A program made the translations under genes and the position numbers. The notes beneath the pieces were generated by a model. The model was given only the letters and a program-made list of their open reading frames with translations. It was not told the origin of the DNA and searched no databases. Of a stretch of DNA of 7,985 bases, positions 7,562 to 7,985 are shown piece after piece. Position 1 is the stretch's first letter; every line of letters starts with the position of its first letter. This stretch comes from CAG-533 sp964589375 (GTDB lineage: Bacteria > Bacillota_I > Bacilli_A > RF39 > UBA660), in contig CAZPSA010000053.1 in NCBI GenBank assembly GCA_964589375.1, positions 1 through 7,985 on the forward strand. The letters are read 5' to 3'.

Positions 7562-7816
7562 TTAATTTCCTCTCTCCTTACTAGATATATCTAAAATATA
7601 TTCTTCATCAATTAAATCATGTTCATCTAAAATAGGATTAATAACATTAGTTGCTTCAACGATTGTATCTAAATCAATGCCATTAACCTTATCTAATACT
7701 ATTTTTAAAAAGTGATAATTGTTTTCTAGAACATAATCGATACTATCAATCGTAATTTCCATTTCTTCCATTGGTTTTTTAATTAAGTTTTTAATTTCTT
7801 CTAATATACTTTGCAT
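7562..7816 (-). CDS. rimP: Ribosome maturation factor RimP, N-terminal-domain-only form
   Basis: RimP acts in 30S subunit assembly, helping fold the S12 region. The 84-residue product has the RimP N-domain pattern: an opening helix, IDSIDYVLENNYHFLKIVLDKVNGIDLDTIVEATNVIN in place of the usual 'vE....g....LrvyID...GI.lddc..vs..i', then LDEHDLIDEEYILDISS, matching 'ld..d.i...Y.LEVSSPG'. It stops straight after this strand (SSKERGN), whereas normal RimP (~150 residues) continues with 'PG..RPL' and an SH3-like C-domain. Only one base separates its stop from nusA, so there is no room for the missing half. The last codons double as the nusA Shine-Dalgarno site. AAAGGAGG lies only 3 nt before the ATG. 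First gene of the operon, after the promoter at 7876-7904. Confidence 0.88.
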   Translation of the reverse strand: MQSILEEIKNLIKKPMEEMEITIDSIDYVLENNYHFLKIVLDKVNGIDLDTIVEATNVINPILDEHDLIDEEYILDISSKERGN

Positions 7817-7839
7817 AAACCTCCTTTAAACATTAATAA

Positions 7840-7861
7840 AAGTGGGAATATCTGCCCACTT
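7840..7861 (-). promoter_or_regulatory. Leader hairpin in the rimP-nusA operon 5' UTR
   Basis: On the minus strand AAGTGGG (7861-7855), an 8-nt loop, and CCCACTT (7846-7840) form a perfect 7-bp stem, followed by TTATTAATG. It would begin about 8 nt after the predicted transcription start and end 23 nt before the rimP ATG. The T tract after the stem is broken, so this is at best a weak terminator. It may act as an attenuator or pause site, or protect the mRNA 5' end. Autoregulation by NusA of its own leader is known in E. coli but is only an inference here. Confidence 0.55.
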
Positions 7862-7875
7862 AAATCTGTATTAAT

Positions 7876-7904
7876 ATTATATCACGGCTTAATTTTGATG
7901 TAAA
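7876..7904 (-). promoter_or_regulatory. Near-consensus sigma-A promoter of the rimP-nusA-infB operon
   Basis: On the minus strand the -35 is TTTACA (7904-7899, one mismatch to TTGACA), the spacer is exactly 17 nt, and the -10 is a perfect TATAAT (7881-7876) preceded by TGA, making it an extended -10. Transcription should start near 7869, giving a leader of about 52 nt. It is the only strong promoter seen upstream of the seven-gene operon. Confidence 0.85.
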
Positions 7905-7942
7905 GTTTTTTTAAAGTGCTGTTATATAGTCTATGATTAATT

Positions 7943-7983
7943 TGTGATAATGTCTTAAGTATTAACTTGCGAAAATGTCTCAA
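7943..7983. repeat. Two tandem-spaced 16-nt repeats; possible mobile element end
   Basis: The plus strand carries TGTGATAATGTCTTAA (7943-7958) and TGCGAAAATGTCTCAA (7968-7983), identical at 13 of 16 positions and 25 nt apart. Spaced, oriented repeats of this sort are seen at the ends of some DDE-transposase insertion sequences (IS21- or IS1202-like), where they bind transposase. No transposase is inside the window, and the sequence ends 2 nt later, so this remains a suggestion. They lie about 39 bp upstream of the operon -35 and could instead be regulator-binding sites. Confidence 0.4.
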
Positions 7984-7985
7984 TA

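Noticed and set aside
7562..7816. A frameshift as explanation of the short RimP
   Set aside because: nusA begins with its normal N-terminus one base after the rimP stop, so the missing C-domain is not present in another frame.
7801..7833. An 11-codon upstream reading frame in the operon leader, overlapping the rimP start out of frame
   Set aside because: No Shine-Dalgarno sequence precedes its ATG, and the strong AAAGGAGG lies inside it and serves rimP instead.
1..7985. Mycoplasma-type code with TGA as tryptophan
   Set aside because: Tryptophans checked (for example in infB, the surface protein and its partial paralog) are TGG, and the conserved genes read through at full length without TGA; absence of TGA stops among eight genes is explained by low G+C.

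Overview
This window comes from a strongly AT-rich bacterium (roughly 30% G+C by eye). Every supported gene lies on the minus strand, so transcription runs from the right end to the left. The gene order rimP-nusA-ylxR-infB-rbfA-truB is the classic Firmicutes nusA/infB operon. The A/T-biased codons, only TAA and TAG stops in the eight complete genes, TGG for tryptophan, good Shine-Dalgarno sites and a Gram-positive style cell-wall anchor suggest a low-G+C Firmicute or Mollicutes-related lineage (for example an uncultured gut Bacilli/RF39-type organism) using the standard bacterial code. The lineage name is inference.

Layout, right to left. At 7943-7983 two imperfect copies of a 16-nt motif, 25 nt apart, run towards the window edge and may be the end of a mobile element. 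At 7876-7904 there is a near-consensus sigma-A promoter with an extended -10, followed by a short leader with a 7-bp hairpin (7840-7861). Then come rimP (an unusually short, N-domain-only form), nusA, ylxR, infB, rbfA, an uncharacterised GNAT-like gene and truB, packed with 1-18 nt gaps or short overlaps. Compared with Bacillus subtilis, ylxQ and ylxP are absent, ribF does not follow truB, and the GNAT-like gene sits between rbfA and truB.

The left 2.3 kb holds two tandem paralogous secreted proteins, each with its own promoter. The first (460-2256) is complete: signal peptide, beta-helix-like N-terminal region, two InlB-type repeats, an X2-like beta domain and a C-terminal anchor with a non-canonical NPKTLDN sorting motif, ending in an intrinsic terminator that overlaps its stop codon. 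The second (1-363) is cut by the window edge. Promoter, ribosome-binding site and signal-peptide codons are shared between the two as a ~100-bp direct repeat at about 90% identity.

Functionally the right-hand operon joins transcription elongation/termination (NusA), RNase P modulation (YlxR/RnpM), 30S maturation (RimP, RbfA), initiation (IF2) and tRNA modification (TruB). The left part is an independently promoted, probably variable cell-surface locus. No tRNA, rRNA or CRISPR is seen, and no gap between genes exceeds 300 bases.
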